NCBI RefSeq assembly: GCF_900103865.1 | Contig: NZ_FNII01000001.1 | Span: 355,734-419,733, forward strand | Reading direction: 5' to 3' | Length of the DNA stretch: 64,000 bases | Origin: Vreelandella arcis | GTDB taxonomy: Bacteria > Pseudomonadota > Gammaproteobacteria > Pseudomonadales > Halomonadaceae | Shown: in pieces, positions 18,450 to 28,032 of the stretch | Layout of the letters: each line of letters starts with the position of its first letter | Numbering within the stretch: position 1 is the first letter of the stretch | Made by a program: the position numbers and the translations under genes | Notes under the pieces: model-generated | Database searches by the model: none | Told to the model about the DNA's origin: nothing | What the model saw: the letters and a program-made list of their open reading frames with translations, nothing else

Positions 18450-20183
18450 TCAGGTTTTCAGTACTTTGATTCCGTAATCTGACGGATTAACAATGCCTTC
18501 CAGCTTGCCGATCTGAGACAAGTCACCTTGGGTGATCACACTGTTGATATTGGTGTCTGGAAAACGTAGATTCTTGACCACGTTAACCTTACTGGGCATA
18601 CCTTTCCCATTTATATCCATGACCCAGGCAAGGAACCCACCCGAGAATTTGGCCAGACTGCCAATCGGATACAGACCATATATTTGAATATATTCCACCA
18701 GCTCCGTTTTATCATAAACGGTACCCGTCTCATGAATTCTGCGGTAAGCGTCAAGCGGTGAGCGCGGGGGCTCCCCATTACGCGCATGGAGGAGTTTATT
18801 AATCGCCTTGATCACCGATACCAACCTAACGAGTTCTGATAGCTGTTCGCCGCGTTTCCCCATCGGATAGCCCGAGCCATCCAGACGTTCGTTGGCATTC
18901 TCGATAACATCGCGACAGGTGGGGCTTGGTTCCCAGTCAAGCTCGCTGAGCTTGTTATTCAGCACGGTCACATGGCCACTAAGCATCGTTTTTTGGGCGG
19001 GCGTCATGTTGACCTTCAGCGACGGCAGTGCCGCGCTGACTAGCAAGGGCTTGCCCATGGTATGCAGCAAAACACCCAGTACAGTCTCACGTACCTGAGG
19101 GTCATGTGGATCACGGCTCAGCAACATGTCGATCAATTGCCCTGCGACCTGAACCGCATGCCTCACCCAGTCTGGTTCATCACGCAAAAAAGACAGTGCA
19201 TAAAGAAATGTCTTCCGATCCTTTTCTACCAGGTAACGCAAGGTATCAACACAGTCGTAGAAAATCTCTGCAGGGAACAGTTGTCGCGTTTTCATGTACA
19301 TCAGCCCTACTTGCAACTGATGGGACACGTCCATTACACCGCGCTCCATGGGCGACTGGCGAGAGCGCTTGTCACGTTCCTGGGCTTCCCGCTGCTGGAT
19401 TTTTTTTTCCTTGGCGCCAGGAATGAATAAGGGAGAGTGATAAACCATTTTATCGTTCGTTCCGGTACGAAAAGCGGCTTCTCTTTCTGACTCATTCACG
19501 TAGTGATATAACGCTTCGGTCTGTGCGGTTGATAAATCTATAAACTGAATACCGACAGCTGCATAACCCTGGTTACCAAAGGGGCGTATATGACGAATTA
19601 TGCCCTGGGTAAAAAAACTATCGCCGTTGGGGAACTCCAGCGTTACCCCGGGAATATCCTGGTCGACGCCAATCGCAACGCTATCCGCCAAGTCAATATC
19701 GACCATGCAGCCGCCAATCGACAGGTTGCGCAGTCGACCCGGGACGTTGAGCTCATGAAGATAGACTTCGATGCCTACCCGCGTTTGCATGCCCAGAATA
19801 AACGGAATACGAACGGCGCCTCGGTTCTCTTTTACGAACACAGATTCCGGAAGCTGACACTCTAATCGATATACCGTGCTGTCTGTCTTGAGCAGCTTGG
19901 CGGCAACGTTGCTGAGGCTGTAGGTATCTCGCTCGGTACCGTGTGGCCCTTTCAGCGCCTCCAGATCAAAGCTCAGGTTGCCGCTAGCCAGATAGTGCTC
20001 AATATCTGATCCGGCATAATCCACCTCAAGTACCATCCGCCCGCTACCCAGGTTCAACTCCAATACCTCTGCCTTTAAGGCGTAGGGCATGTATTTCGAA
20101 TAGATAGATAGCTCATGGGTGTGTTGAAGCAGTGAGCGAATCACGCTGGCTGATGGGTTTTCGTAAAGAGTTGGAGCCGCCAT
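18450..20183 (-). CDS. PilZ protein fused to a degenerate HD-GYP domain
   Basis: Encodes 577 residues, no membrane helices. Residues about 15-115 resemble a YcgR-type N-terminal domain; the PilZ domain follows with both c-di-GMP contacts, RGAVR (121-125) and NLSIGG (153-158), so binding is likely. Residues about 290-500 have HD-GYP helices: LLHTMGK at 372-378 replaces the LLHDIGK-type motif, and NERLDGSGYP at 431-440 keeps the GYP end but lacks the preceding His pair. With the HD metal ligands changed, phosphodiesterase activity is doubtful; the domain may be a scaffold or regulator. Single gene, convergent with the kinase operon, 255 bases downstream of the next minus-strand gene. Confidence 0.82.
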   Translation of the reverse strand: MAAPTLYENPSASVIRSLLQHTHELSIYSKYMPYALKAEVLELNLGSGRMVLEVDYAGSDIEHYLASGNLSFDLEALKGPHGTERDTYSLSNVAAKLLKTDSTVYRLECQLPESVFVKENRGAVRIPFILGMQTRVGIEVYLHELNVPGRLRNLSIGGCMVDIDLADSVAIGVDQDIPGVTLEFPNGDSFFTQGIIRHIRPFGNQGYAAVGIQFIDLSTAQTEALYHYVNESEREAAFRTGTNDKMVYHSPLFIPGAKEKKIQQREAQERDKRSRQSPMERGVMDVSHQLQVGLMYMKTRQLFPAEIFYDCVDTLRYLVEKDRKTFLYALSFLRDEPDWVRHAVQVAGQLIDMLLSRDPHDPQVRETVLGVLLHTMGKPLLVSAALPSLKVNMTPAQKTMLSGHVTVLNNKLSELDWEPSPTCRDVIENANERLDGSGYPMGKRGEQLSELVRLVSVIKAINKLLHARNGEPPRSPLDAYRRIHETGTVYDKTELVEYIQIYGLYPIGSLAKFSGGFLAWVMDINGKGMPSKVNVVKNLRFPDTNINSVITQGDLSQIGKLEGIVNPSDYGIKVLKT

Positions 20184-20438
20184 TTGAAATACCTGCTCAT
20201 ATGCTAGTAATAATTATTTTCCTATATCGTGCGCATAGGATTTTTCTATTATAGAGCAGACTATATACACTTTAATTAGCAGGGCAATCACTAGGTTTGT
20301 AATGTTTTGTGCGTAGATAGCAGTGTGCAAATCCGCCATGCCTGCTCCAAACGCTTGTGAGCTAGAACAGGCAATCAATGATGCCGTGCTAAGTCATTAC
20401 TGGCGCTTGCGTCATACCACTAGCAGCACAACTACTGA

Positions 20439-23400
20439 TCAATTCTGATGCGTCGAGGGAAGCACCTCCGGCAATGCCATGACATTAGCAAGCGGCATAG
20501 GCTTAGCAAAAAGAAACCCTTGCAATAGATCACACTTCCGGCGGATGAGGTCTTCTTGTTGGTCGAGCTCCTCGATGCCCTCTGCCACTACCACCAGATC
20601 CATATGATGGGCCATGGTAATAATTCCCTGCACGATAGCGGCGTTGCGTGAATCTTTCGTGATGTCCTTGATAAAGGCTCTGTCCAGCTTGACCTTGTGT
20701 ATGGGTAAGTCGCGTAAATAGCTCAGGCTTGAAAACCCGGTACCAAAGTCATCGAGTGCCACCTTGATACCCATCGCTTTAAGCGTGTTAATGAGTTCAA
20801 TGGCTTGCTCAGGACCGTCCAACAAAACGCTTTCAGTGACTTCCAGTTCTAGCCATTCGGGTGGTAAACCCGATATGGTCAACGCCTGCTGAATATCTTG
20901 AAGAAAGCCTTCCCGACGGAACTGAAGCGAGGATATGTTAAGAGCCACCGGTACAACTTGTGCATTCCTAGCCTGCATGGTGGCGTGTCTGGCGGTATCT
21001 TGACAGACACGGTGCATGATCCATCGTCCTAACGATATGATTTGCCCCGTCTGCTCAGCCAGCGGAATAAACACACCGGGTGAGATCATTCCCCTTTCAG
21101 GGTGATGCCAACGAATCAATGCCTCGAAACCGCGTATTCGACCGCTTATAGCCTCTACAATGGGTTGGTAGTAAAGCTCAAACTGTTCCTTTTGCAGCGC
21201 CTCATGTAGATCGTGTCTCAACATCACCGCGTCTTCGGTGATACGTAGCTCATCGCCTTGGTACCACTGCCATGTATTACGACCCTTTTGCTTGGCATCG
21301 GCCATAGCAAGGTCAGCACGCTGCATCAACTCATAGGCGTGCTCGACGGATTCACAGTTACAGGCGATACCAATACTGGCACTGATATGGATCGCTTTGC
21401 CTTCTAAATGGAAGGGGGCAGAGAGAATATCCAGCATTCGGTTAGCCATCGTTTTGGCTGCTGCGCATCCAATCAGGCAGGAGGTCAATAATGCGAATTC
21501 GTCGCCGGTCAGGCGAGCCAATGTATCGTACGGTCCGATTACTCTTCTTAAGCGATCCGCCACTTCGGCTAGTAGCAGGTTGCCAATGTGATAGCCCAGA
21601 CCATCATTGACGGCCTTGAAACCATCCAGATCGAGATGCATTGCCACGATCAGGCTATTGTCCTGAAAAGCCTGCTCATATGCCTCCTCCAAGCTCTCAT
21701 CGAGAGCCGTGCGATTAGGCAACCCCGTAAGCAAGTCATGAGTTGCTTGATAGGCTAGCTGGGCTTCCTGTTCATGCTGCTGGGTAATGTCTTTAGCAAT
21801 ACCAAACACACCCTGCGTCGCGCCTTCGACAATGATCGGCATCGTCGTTAGGTCAAGCGACCTGAGAGAGCCGTCGCGGTGAATTATCTCCAATGCCACC
21901 TGCGTCGGTTGGCCATTAAGCGTTATCGCAAACAATGACTTCAGACGTTCCGTATCCTGTGGCCGTAGCAATGCGGAGAAGTGATGCCCAATAACGTCGT
22001 CATTAGAACGCCCTGTAATTTTGCTGCATGCTTCATTCGCGGTAGCGATACGGCCTTCGAGATCAACCGAAAAAACGCCATCGGGATGATAGAGGTATAG
22101 AGAACGGTAACGTTGTTCGAGGTCGTATTGTGCTGCTAGCCGGACTTGAGCAGCAGACAGATCACGCGACCGAAACAATACCATCCTGAACAATCCCAGG
22201 GTCAGGGCCAGAAGATAGCTTAGTAGCAGGCCGGCGATAGCGAACCCCGCGGGCATCATGCCTGCGCGCAACATGCCCGAAACAGAATCCATGTGTACAT
22301 CAAGCGTCAAGAGACCGCCGCCGGGAAGGCCGACATGACGAGTTTCCAGGTGAGGCAGTGGGCGCTTAGGGGTGCCAGTAGTCTCTCGTGTCGGCTGTCT
22401 CATGGTGAGATATGGCGTGTCCCCACCAACCGTCAGCCGAAAGTGATCCAGCTGTACGCTCAGCGCTTGTTCCAGAAGATCCGCTACATCCAGTTCCGCC
22501 GCCACCAACCCATCCGCAAAGTCACCCAGGGAAGCCACCATCAACATTGTGTTTGGTTTTCCAGGCACTGCCAAAGACCAAGGGGCCTGCCAATCAGTCG
22601 ACAGCCATTCTGAAAGACTTGAGTTACTTATTGCTTGAGCCAGTTGAGAGGGCTTTTGTTGACTGGAAAAGCTCATTTCCTTTACTTCGCCTGTCGGGCC
22701 AAGCAAGGCTAGTGCTTTTATGTAGGGTGCATGCTGAAAATAGGGCTGGGTCTGCTGCTGCCAACGTCCTTGAGTCGGCAATGTGTTGACCATCGCTTGT
22801 CGCCAGGCGAGTCGTTGGATTAATTCCCGCTGGGCCTGCATGGTGTGTTGTGCATCAAGCGCTGCATTATCCATTAGGGTTGCGGCGCGGCGCTGTAAAT
22901 CGCTTTGGGCACTCCAGCTCAATATGTACCATGCTAAGCAGCTGACAATCACACCGCCGATGGCAGCGAGCTGGGTGAGTCTACCAAGAGGGATAAGGCG
23001 TCTACTGCCTCGCCAGGCAGCCCCTATAAAGGCAGAGCCACCCAGCAAGGCGTAGAGTGTGGCCAGGATAGGCGCTGAAACAAACCCTTCTGCCCACTCA
23101 AGGCGGTTCGCCGGGAGCAGCATCATCAGCAATGAAAAGCTTCCTGCGCCTAATCCAAGTAAGCCACTGATGGCCCAGATACACCGGCACCAACGTTGCC
23201 GGGTTCCGATAGACACGCACACGGCCACCATGAATAACAAAAATGCGGCTGCAGATAGGATCCTCGGACCACCGGAAACCCAAGAGGTACCGTTCCATGG
23301 TCCACCGGCTAAGACGTTGTGGGCCAAGGTATAGAGTGTGATCAACGCCAATGGAGCAGCGGCTAGGTAACATAGCCATTTCCGGTGAAAAAGCCAGCCG

Positions 23401-23624
23401 AAAAGACCAATACCTGCCAAAAAGCCAGCCAAAGCCGCATCGGGTACCATCAAGCCACTTAACGGATAGGCCACCCCAATAATATGCCCCAGCAGGCCAG
23501 TGCCACCCAGCAAGGTAAAAATGGCGGCCACCATCAACAACCCGACATCCATGGCGATATCGCGTACTCGATAAGTTAAGTCGGCGTCTAACTGTGCGCT
23601 TTGTTCAGCCGTTTTATCCTGCAT
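20439..23624 (-). CDS. Membrane PAS-GGDEF-EAL protein
   Basis: Encodes 1061 residues. Seven or eight hydrophobic segments (about 25-245) form a MASE-like membrane sensor, followed by a soluble, probably periplasmic region (about 255-450), one more helix (about 455-480), a PAS domain (about 510-630), GGDEF (about 640-800) and EAL (about 810-1050). The GGDEF signature is TGDEF, a variant in which cyclase activity cannot be assumed. The EAL domain keeps FEALIRW, NISSLQF, EVTES, DDFGTGFSS, KLDRAF and AEGIEE, so it should hydrolyse c-di-GMP. It is the last gene of a three-gene unit: it starts 12 bases after the PAS-GGDEF stop, which in turn follows the RsbQ-like hydrolase by 4 bases. Confidence 0.87.
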   Translation of the reverse strand: MQDKTAEQSAQLDADLTYRVRDIAMDVGLLMVAAIFTLLGGTGLLGHIIGVAYPLSGLMVPDAALAGFLAGIGLFGWLFHRKWLCYLAAAPLALITLYTLAHNVLAGGPWNGTSWVSGGPRILSAAAFLLFMVAVCVSIGTRQRWCRCIWAISGLLGLGAGSFSLLMMLLPANRLEWAEGFVSAPILATLYALLGGSAFIGAAWRGSRRLIPLGRLTQLAAIGGVIVSCLAWYILSWSAQSDLQRRAATLMDNAALDAQHTMQAQRELIQRLAWRQAMVNTLPTQGRWQQQTQPYFQHAPYIKALALLGPTGEVKEMSFSSQQKPSQLAQAISNSSLSEWLSTDWQAPWSLAVPGKPNTMLMVASLGDFADGLVAAELDVADLLEQALSVQLDHFRLTVGGDTPYLTMRQPTRETTGTPKRPLPHLETRHVGLPGGGLLTLDVHMDSVSGMLRAGMMPAGFAIAGLLLSYLLALTLGLFRMVLFRSRDLSAAQVRLAAQYDLEQRYRSLYLYHPDGVFSVDLEGRIATANEACSKITGRSNDDVIGHHFSALLRPQDTERLKSLFAITLNGQPTQVALEIIHRDGSLRSLDLTTMPIIVEGATQGVFGIAKDITQQHEQEAQLAYQATHDLLTGLPNRTALDESLEEAYEQAFQDNSLIVAMHLDLDGFKAVNDGLGYHIGNLLLAEVADRLRRVIGPYDTLARLTGDEFALLTSCLIGCAAAKTMANRMLDILSAPFHLEGKAIHISASIGIACNCESVEHAYELMQRADLAMADAKQKGRNTWQWYQGDELRITEDAVMLRHDLHEALQKEQFELYYQPIVEAISGRIRGFEALIRWHHPERGMISPGVFIPLAEQTGQIISLGRWIMHRVCQDTARHATMQARNAQVVPVALNISSLQFRREGFLQDIQQALTISGLPPEWLELEVTESVLLDGPEQAIELINTLKAMGIKVALDDFGTGFSSLSYLRDLPIHKVKLDRAFIKDITKDSRNAAIVQGIITMAHHMDLVVVAEGIEELDQQEDLIRRKCDLLQGFLFAKPMPLANVMALPEVLPSTHQN

Positions 23625-23636
23625 GGCAAGCCCTCT

Positions 23637-24629
23637 TCACGACTGGGTGACGTGGTTACGTCCCTGACGTTTAGTTACATAAAGCGCCGAATCGGCTCGC
23701 GCCATCAGGCTCTCGCATGTGTCACCTGGCAGGTAGCTCGTCACCCCAAAGGAAGCGATAATAGGAACGGGTTCCCAGTGATGGACTTCAATGGCGCAGC
23801 GCAACCGCTCAAGCGCCCCCACCGCCTCATCAATGGAGGTATCTGGCAGTAGTAAGGCAAATTCCTCGCCCCCGATACGCGCGACAAAATCATTTCCGCG
23901 CAGTTGCGATGAAAGCAGTTGGGCAAGTGCCTGAAGCACCTGGTCTCCAGCCGCGTGGCCATGTTGATCATTAATCGGTTTGAAATGGTCAATGTCCAGA
24001 ATGGCAACGCTGAAGTCATTCGAGTGTCGATAGGCGTCAGCACCCGCGAGACGTTCCTGCAAGGCGAGATCAAAGTGGCGTCGGTTGGGCAAGCCGGTCA
24101 ACGGATCGCTTCTAGCTTCATGGCCTAGCTTCATGGTGAGTCGGTGAAGCTCTGAGTTGCGGGATTCCAATATCGTACGCATGGACTCAAGCTCAGCGAT
24201 AACCTCGCTTTTCTCGCTGAGTGCCTGCTGCGCTTCTTTACGCGCATCCAGAAGGTCACGCTCCAACTGGTCTTTACGGCTAATGGGCAGCATGGAAATC
24301 AGCGTTAAGGGCGTCTCTTTCGTACTCAACCGGCGCGCGCTGCAAAGCACGGGAAGTATTCGCTCATTATCCAGATGCAGGCAAAGGTGAACTTCATCGA
24401 CAGCTCCCACATCCGTCAACCGAAACGCCATAACGCCCTGATAAAGCATCCGCGATTCAACGGTAAACAGGCTGCTGGCTAGTTGATTGATTAACTGACT
24501 CGCCGGCTGGCTCAGCCAGTCACTAAGGGTATGATTAACCTGAAGGATATAACCCTGATCATCGATGACCACCTGACCAACCGGCGCAAGCTGCCACCAA
24601 CGTGCAATATCTGCTGCTCTTGGCTCCAT
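23637..24629 (-). CDS. PAS-GGDEF diguanylate cyclase paired with an RsbQ-like hydrolase
   Basis: Encodes 330 residues from the ATG at 24629, chosen because AAGGAAGG lies about 9 bases upstream and the upstream gene stops 4 bases before; an earlier ATG at 24671 would overlap that gene. A PAS domain (about 10-120) begins WWQLAPVGQVVIDDQGYI; a coiled-coil linker (about 125-165) leads to GGDEF (about 170-330) with DPLTGLPNRRHF, LDIDHFKPIND and GGEEF, so it should be an active cyclase. At the position of the inhibitory RxxD site the sequence is RGND (R-x-x-D), five residues before GGEEF, so product inhibition is plausible. The PAS/hydrolase pairing recalls B. subtilis RsbP-RsbQ; here the output would be c-di-GMP. 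Confidence 0.87.
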   Translation of the reverse strand: MEPRAADIARWWQLAPVGQVVIDDQGYILQVNHTLSDWLSQPASQLINQLASSLFTVESRMLYQGVMAFRLTDVGAVDEVHLCLHLDNERILPVLCSARRLSTKETPLTLISMLPISRKDQLERDLLDARKEAQQALSEKSEVIAELESMRTILESRNSELHRLTMKLGHEARSDPLTGLPNRRHFDLALQERLAGADAYRHSNDFSVAILDIDHFKPINDQHGHAAGDQVLQALAQLLSSQLRGNDFVARIGGEEFALLLPDTSIDEAVGALERLRCAIEVHHWEPVPIIASFGVTSYLPGDTCESLMARADSALYVTKRQGRNHVTQS

Positions 24630-24633
24630 AGCT

Positions 24634-25443
24634 TCAGCCTTCCTTAATTTCAAGACGTGGCTGTAGCTCATTTGCCAAGATGTCTGGAGCAGTTAGTTGC
24701 GGATAGTGGCCGGCAGCATCCAGCGCCACTAGCTCACTATCTACAAGGTGCTGCTGAAGATACTGTGCTGCCTCAACCGGCACCATGGCGTCCCGAGCCG
24801 TCTGGATGATTAGGCTTGGCACGGAAACATCAGGGAGATGATGCCGGGTATCCCCCAAGAAAATGCTCTTGGCAAGCGGGCCCAACACATCAGGAGAAAT
24901 CTCAAGGAAACGCTGCTGCAGGTTTAACTGACGGGCTTCGGTGCCCGCATCACCCAAGGCGACCCTGGAGACAGTACCCGCCCAATCGTGATAGTTGTGC
25001 TCCATGAGCTGCATCAGACCATCAAGCTGTTCACGCGTGTAGCCACCATAGTAATCAGGTGGGTCATCTAGATAACGTGCCGAGCTACAAATCATCGCTA
25101 GACGTTTAAATGCGTTAGGTCGCTGAATAGAGGCAAGCATTCCGATAGTGCCTCCAATAGAGTGGCCCAGCATGACGGCGCCCTCTAGGTCGAGTTCGTC
25201 GCACAATGCCACGATATCCTCGGCATGCCCGGACGGCTTGTCGTGACGGTTGACGTCATAAGCTTCGGGTGCGGAATAACCAAAGCCAGCAAGGTCGACA
25301 AGAATCAACCGGAAATCTTTCTCAAGAAATGGAATAAGGCGGCGCCATACCGTCTGGTCACAGCCAAAGCCATGAACCAGCAGCATCGGTGCAGTGCCCT
25401 GACCGAGCTCGTTGACATTAAGGAAATGGCTAATAGATGTCAT
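24634..25443 (-). CDS. RsbQ/KAI2-like alpha/beta hydrolase
   Basis: Encodes 269 residues, the length of RsbQ. RsbQ of Bacillus delivers or makes a small hydrophobic signal for the PAS phosphatase RsbP; plant KAI2/D14 receptors have the same fold. Seen here: oxyanion region LLVHGFGCDQTVW, nucleophile in GHSIGG, then a block YLDDPPDYYGGYTREQLDGLM that closely resembles RsbQ, an Asp in RDAMVP, and the catalytic His in AAGHYPQL. It is the first gene of an operon with a PAS-GGDEF cyclase and a PAS-GGDEF-EAL protein, which suggests a small-molecule signal acting on c-di-GMP turnover. An imperfect palindrome lies 24-57 bases upstream. A general esterase role is the alternative. Confidence 0.82.
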   Translation of the reverse strand: MTSISHFLNVNELGQGTAPMLLVHGFGCDQTVWRRLIPFLEKDFRLILVDLAGFGYSAPEAYDVNRHDKPSGHAEDIVALCDELDLEGAVMLGHSIGGTIGMLASIQRPNAFKRLAMICSSARYLDDPPDYYGGYTREQLDGLMQLMEHNYHDWAGTVSRVALGDAGTEARQLNLQQRFLEISPDVLGPLAKSIFLGDTRHHLPDVSVPSLIIQTARDAMVPVEAAQYLQQHLVDSELVALDAAGHYPQLTAPDILANELQPRLEIKEG

Positions 25444-25466
25444 ATAACGCTCGGCTTTAACGTAGG

Positions 25467-25500
25467 CAATGACATAACGTTAACATGTGTTATGACATTG
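25467..25500. promoter_or_regulatory. Operator-like inverted repeat upstream of the hydrolase operon
   Basis: CAATGACATAAC (25467-25478) and GTTATGACATTG (25489-25500) are inverted copies with one mismatched pair, around a 10-base centre. The site lies 24 bases upstream of the hydrolase start codon, in the promoter region of the three-gene minus-strand unit. The regulator is unknown. Confidence 0.5.
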
Positions 25501-25507
25501 GCGAAGC

Positions 25508-25526
25508 AAAAGCATTAATGCTTTTT
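25508..25526. repeat. Palindrome AAAAGCATTAATGCTTTT with related copies nearby
   Basis: A perfect 18-base palindrome ends in five Ts. Its core AGCATTAATG recurs near 25578-25588 and part of it near 25605-25612. It could be a terminator for a plus-strand transcript or a set of regulator sites; the whole 25444-25716 gap is AT-rich and holds no gene. Confidence 0.4.
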
Positions 25527-25716
25527 ACCTAACCTAACTAATATGATAAGAATTCACATTTTAATTGATTTTTAATAAAAAGCATTAATGTAGATGAGTT
25601 AAATTAATGCTTGAGACATTAGGAAATGGTAAAATAAAAACTACCCAAATCTTATACCCTAAATTCCTTAGCCAATGAAAAGCCACATTTAAAGGCAACG
25701 GCGATGATGTAATCGT

Positions 25717-28032
25717 TTAGTGTTTACTTGCTTTCTGTCCCGACCTTCTAAGCCGTTCTTCAAGTTCGCGGGCGGGGAGCGCCGGGCTAAACCAGAAGCC
25801 CTGCCCCCAGCCGTTATTTTCGGTTATTTCCAGCGACATCTGGCGCTGTTCGTCGGTTTCGATACCTTCTGCGATGGTGTGCAAGTTTAGGCTGGACGCC
25901 ATCTCTTGAATGATGGATACCAGTGCCGCCCCCTTGCTGTTTGGCTGGCCTAGCTCGCTAATGAAGCTGCGGTCGATTTTTAACGTATCAATCGATAGGT
26001 GTTGCAATCGGCTCAACGAAGAGTACCCGGTGCCGAAGTCATCGATAGCGAGCTGGAAACCTTGTCCGTTAAGGCCCGCAAGCAGCGTTTCGATGGCTTC
26101 AGGGTCTGTCATCAAGGTGTTTTCGGTGACTTCCAAGTGCATCCAGCGCGGATGAACATGCGGGCTGACCAGAGCAGCAAATTGCTCTGCAATACCACTT
26201 GCATGCAGCTGGTGAAGGCTCACGTTGACCGCCATCTCCAGCTGGTAACCCTTATCATGCCAGTCTTTAAGCTGTCGAGCGGCGGTTTCCAGTACCCAGT
26301 CACCCAGCGGCTTGATCATGCCGGTCTCTTCGACGATGGGCATGAACGCCCCGGGCATTAAGATCTCACCATTGTCTTGAGGCCAGCGAATCAGTGCCTC
26401 AACGGCGACAATCCGGCAGCTGTCGAGCGCAAAGATTGGTTGGTAATGAAGTTCGAACGCTTTGTTGTCCCATGCTTCTCGCAGGCGTGATTCCATCGCA
26501 AACCGTTGCTGCCGGCTGTCTGAGAGGTCTTCCGAAAACAACACATAGCGATCACCGCCTTGGCGCTTTGCCTCGAACATGGCCTTGTCAGCATTTTCGA
26601 TCAGCAGGGTAGCGTGACTGCCATGGTCTGGGTATAGGCTGATGCCGATACTGGCGCCGATGTGGTGAGTAAAACCACCTTCCGTTAAAGGCTCTGCCAA
26701 TCGGGCAAGAATGCGATTAGCCAGCGCACACGCATTGGTGATGATCTGTTCTCGCGTTGATACGCCACCCTTACGGGGATCATGGTTCATCAATACCAGA
26801 AATTCATCGCCCCCCTGGCGAATCACCTGGTCGGCGTCGCGTACGGCGCTTTGTAAGTGTTGCCCAACTTGAACAAGGACACGATCGCCGACTTCATGGC
26901 CCAAGGCGTCATTGATCAGCTTGAAGCGATCAAGGTCAATGAATAAAACGGCACCCGAGGTTTCAGGATGCTCAGCCGCGTCCAGCATTTCATCCAGGTA
27001 CTGGACGAGGTGGCGTCGATTGGGAAGCCCGGTTAATGCATCGGTGTAGGCTAGGTATTGAATCCTGGCAGATTGATGTTGGCTTTCCTGCAGAGCGCGT
27101 AATGCACTTAGACCGAACACCAGGTTATCGGCAAGGCGTTCTAGCAGCTGGCACTCTTCGTCACCGAATCGCCCTGGATCTTTCGAGTAGATAGCCAAGC
27201 AACCAGGGGGGGCACTCTCAAAGATCAAAGGCAGGGTAACGGCTGATGACAATCCGTGAAGGCGTGCACGCTCTTTAATATGATACAGGGAGGGCTCATG
27301 GGCGATATCGTTCACTACGAGTGTCTTGCCCGAACGCATTGATTGGCCGACGGTGCCTGACCCCTTGATATCCTGACCCCAGCCAAGCTTGAGCTGGTCA
27401 AGAAAAGCGGTGGCCGGCCCCGCGCTGGCATGCACTTGGATGGGCTTATCGTCCTGATCAATGGCGAAGCCTATCCACGCAAGGTCGTAATTCACTTCAT
27501 CGACGATAGTGCGACATAGCGCGCTGAGCATGTCGTCTTCGCTTTTGGCGCGAACGATAACACTGTCACAGGCGTTCAATGTGCGCAGCGCACTGACAAC
27601 GCCCACAAGCTGCTGGCGATTGCGCTCCTGTTCCCGCGATAGCGCGCGCAGACGCAGTAGATTATGAAGCCTCGCCGTCAGTTCGGCCTGGGTGGTCGGA
27701 ATACGCAGGATGTCGTCGACGCTGATCCCGAGCTCTGCATTGATTCGCGGCGGAATCTGAGTGCGACTGTCGGAGACAAGCAGCACCGGTAGCATAACGG
27801 GGGCCGCTCGATGGCGCAGTTGGAGGATCTTATCGTAATGGCGCTGCAGTGAAATCGTATCCGTAACGATCAGGTCGACTTCTGGAGTGTCCTCGATAGT
27901 GCCGTCGGCAAACGCCTCCTGCGTGTAGACATTGGGCCCAAGCATTCGCTTAAGGAGGTCGGCATTTGCCCGATTCGCAAGCGCGATGCTGATTACGGAT
28001 TGGTCTTGAAGTGTATGCTCGTAATGCGTCAC
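25717..28032 (-). CDS. Degenerate REC-GAF-GGDEF-EAL protein coupled to a KaiC-like ATPase
   Basis: Encodes 771 residues, cytoplasmic. Residues about 12-130 have a receiver-like course but key positions are altered: Asp in IVTDTIS is kept, the Thr/Ser site reads LLVSDS, and Lys near the end is Arg (DDILRIPTT), so phospho-signalling is uncertain. A GAF domain (about 165-310) follows, then GGDEF with DPLTG-like ALTGLPNRRHL, IDLDRFKLIND and intact GGDEF, and EAL with VEALIRW, NVSLHQL, EVTENTL, DDFGTGYSS, KIDRSF and AEGIE. Both catalytic domains look complete. The start overlaps the stop of the KaiC-like gene by four bases (ATGA), so the two are translated together and probably interact. Confidence 0.87.
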   Translation of the reverse strand: MTHYEHTLQDQSVISIALANRANADLLKRMLGPNVYTQEAFADGTIEDTPEVDLIVTDTISLQRHYDKILQLRHRAAPVMLPVLLVSDSRTQIPPRINAELGISVDDILRIPTTQAELTARLHNLLRLRALSREQERNRQQLVGVVSALRTLNACDSVIVRAKSEDDMLSALCRTIVDEVNYDLAWIGFAIDQDDKPIQVHASAGPATAFLDQLKLGWGQDIKGSGTVGQSMRSGKTLVVNDIAHEPSLYHIKERARLHGLSSAVTLPLIFESAPPGCLAIYSKDPGRFGDEECQLLERLADNLVFGLSALRALQESQHQSARIQYLAYTDALTGLPNRRHLVQYLDEMLDAAEHPETSGAVLFIDLDRFKLINDALGHEVGDRVLVQVGQHLQSAVRDADQVIRQGGDEFLVLMNHDPRKGGVSTREQIITNACALANRILARLAEPLTEGGFTHHIGASIGISLYPDHGSHATLLIENADKAMFEAKRQGGDRYVLFSEDLSDSRQQRFAMESRLREAWDNKAFELHYQPIFALDSCRIVAVEALIRWPQDNGEILMPGAFMPIVEETGMIKPLGDWVLETAARQLKDWHDKGYQLEMAVNVSLHQLHASGIAEQFAALVSPHVHPRWMHLEVTENTLMTDPEAIETLLAGLNGQGFQLAIDDFGTGYSSLSRLQHLSIDTLKIDRSFISELGQPNSKGAALVSIIQEMASSLNLHTIAEGIETDEQRQMSLEITENNGWGQGFWFSPALPARELEERLRRSGQKASKH

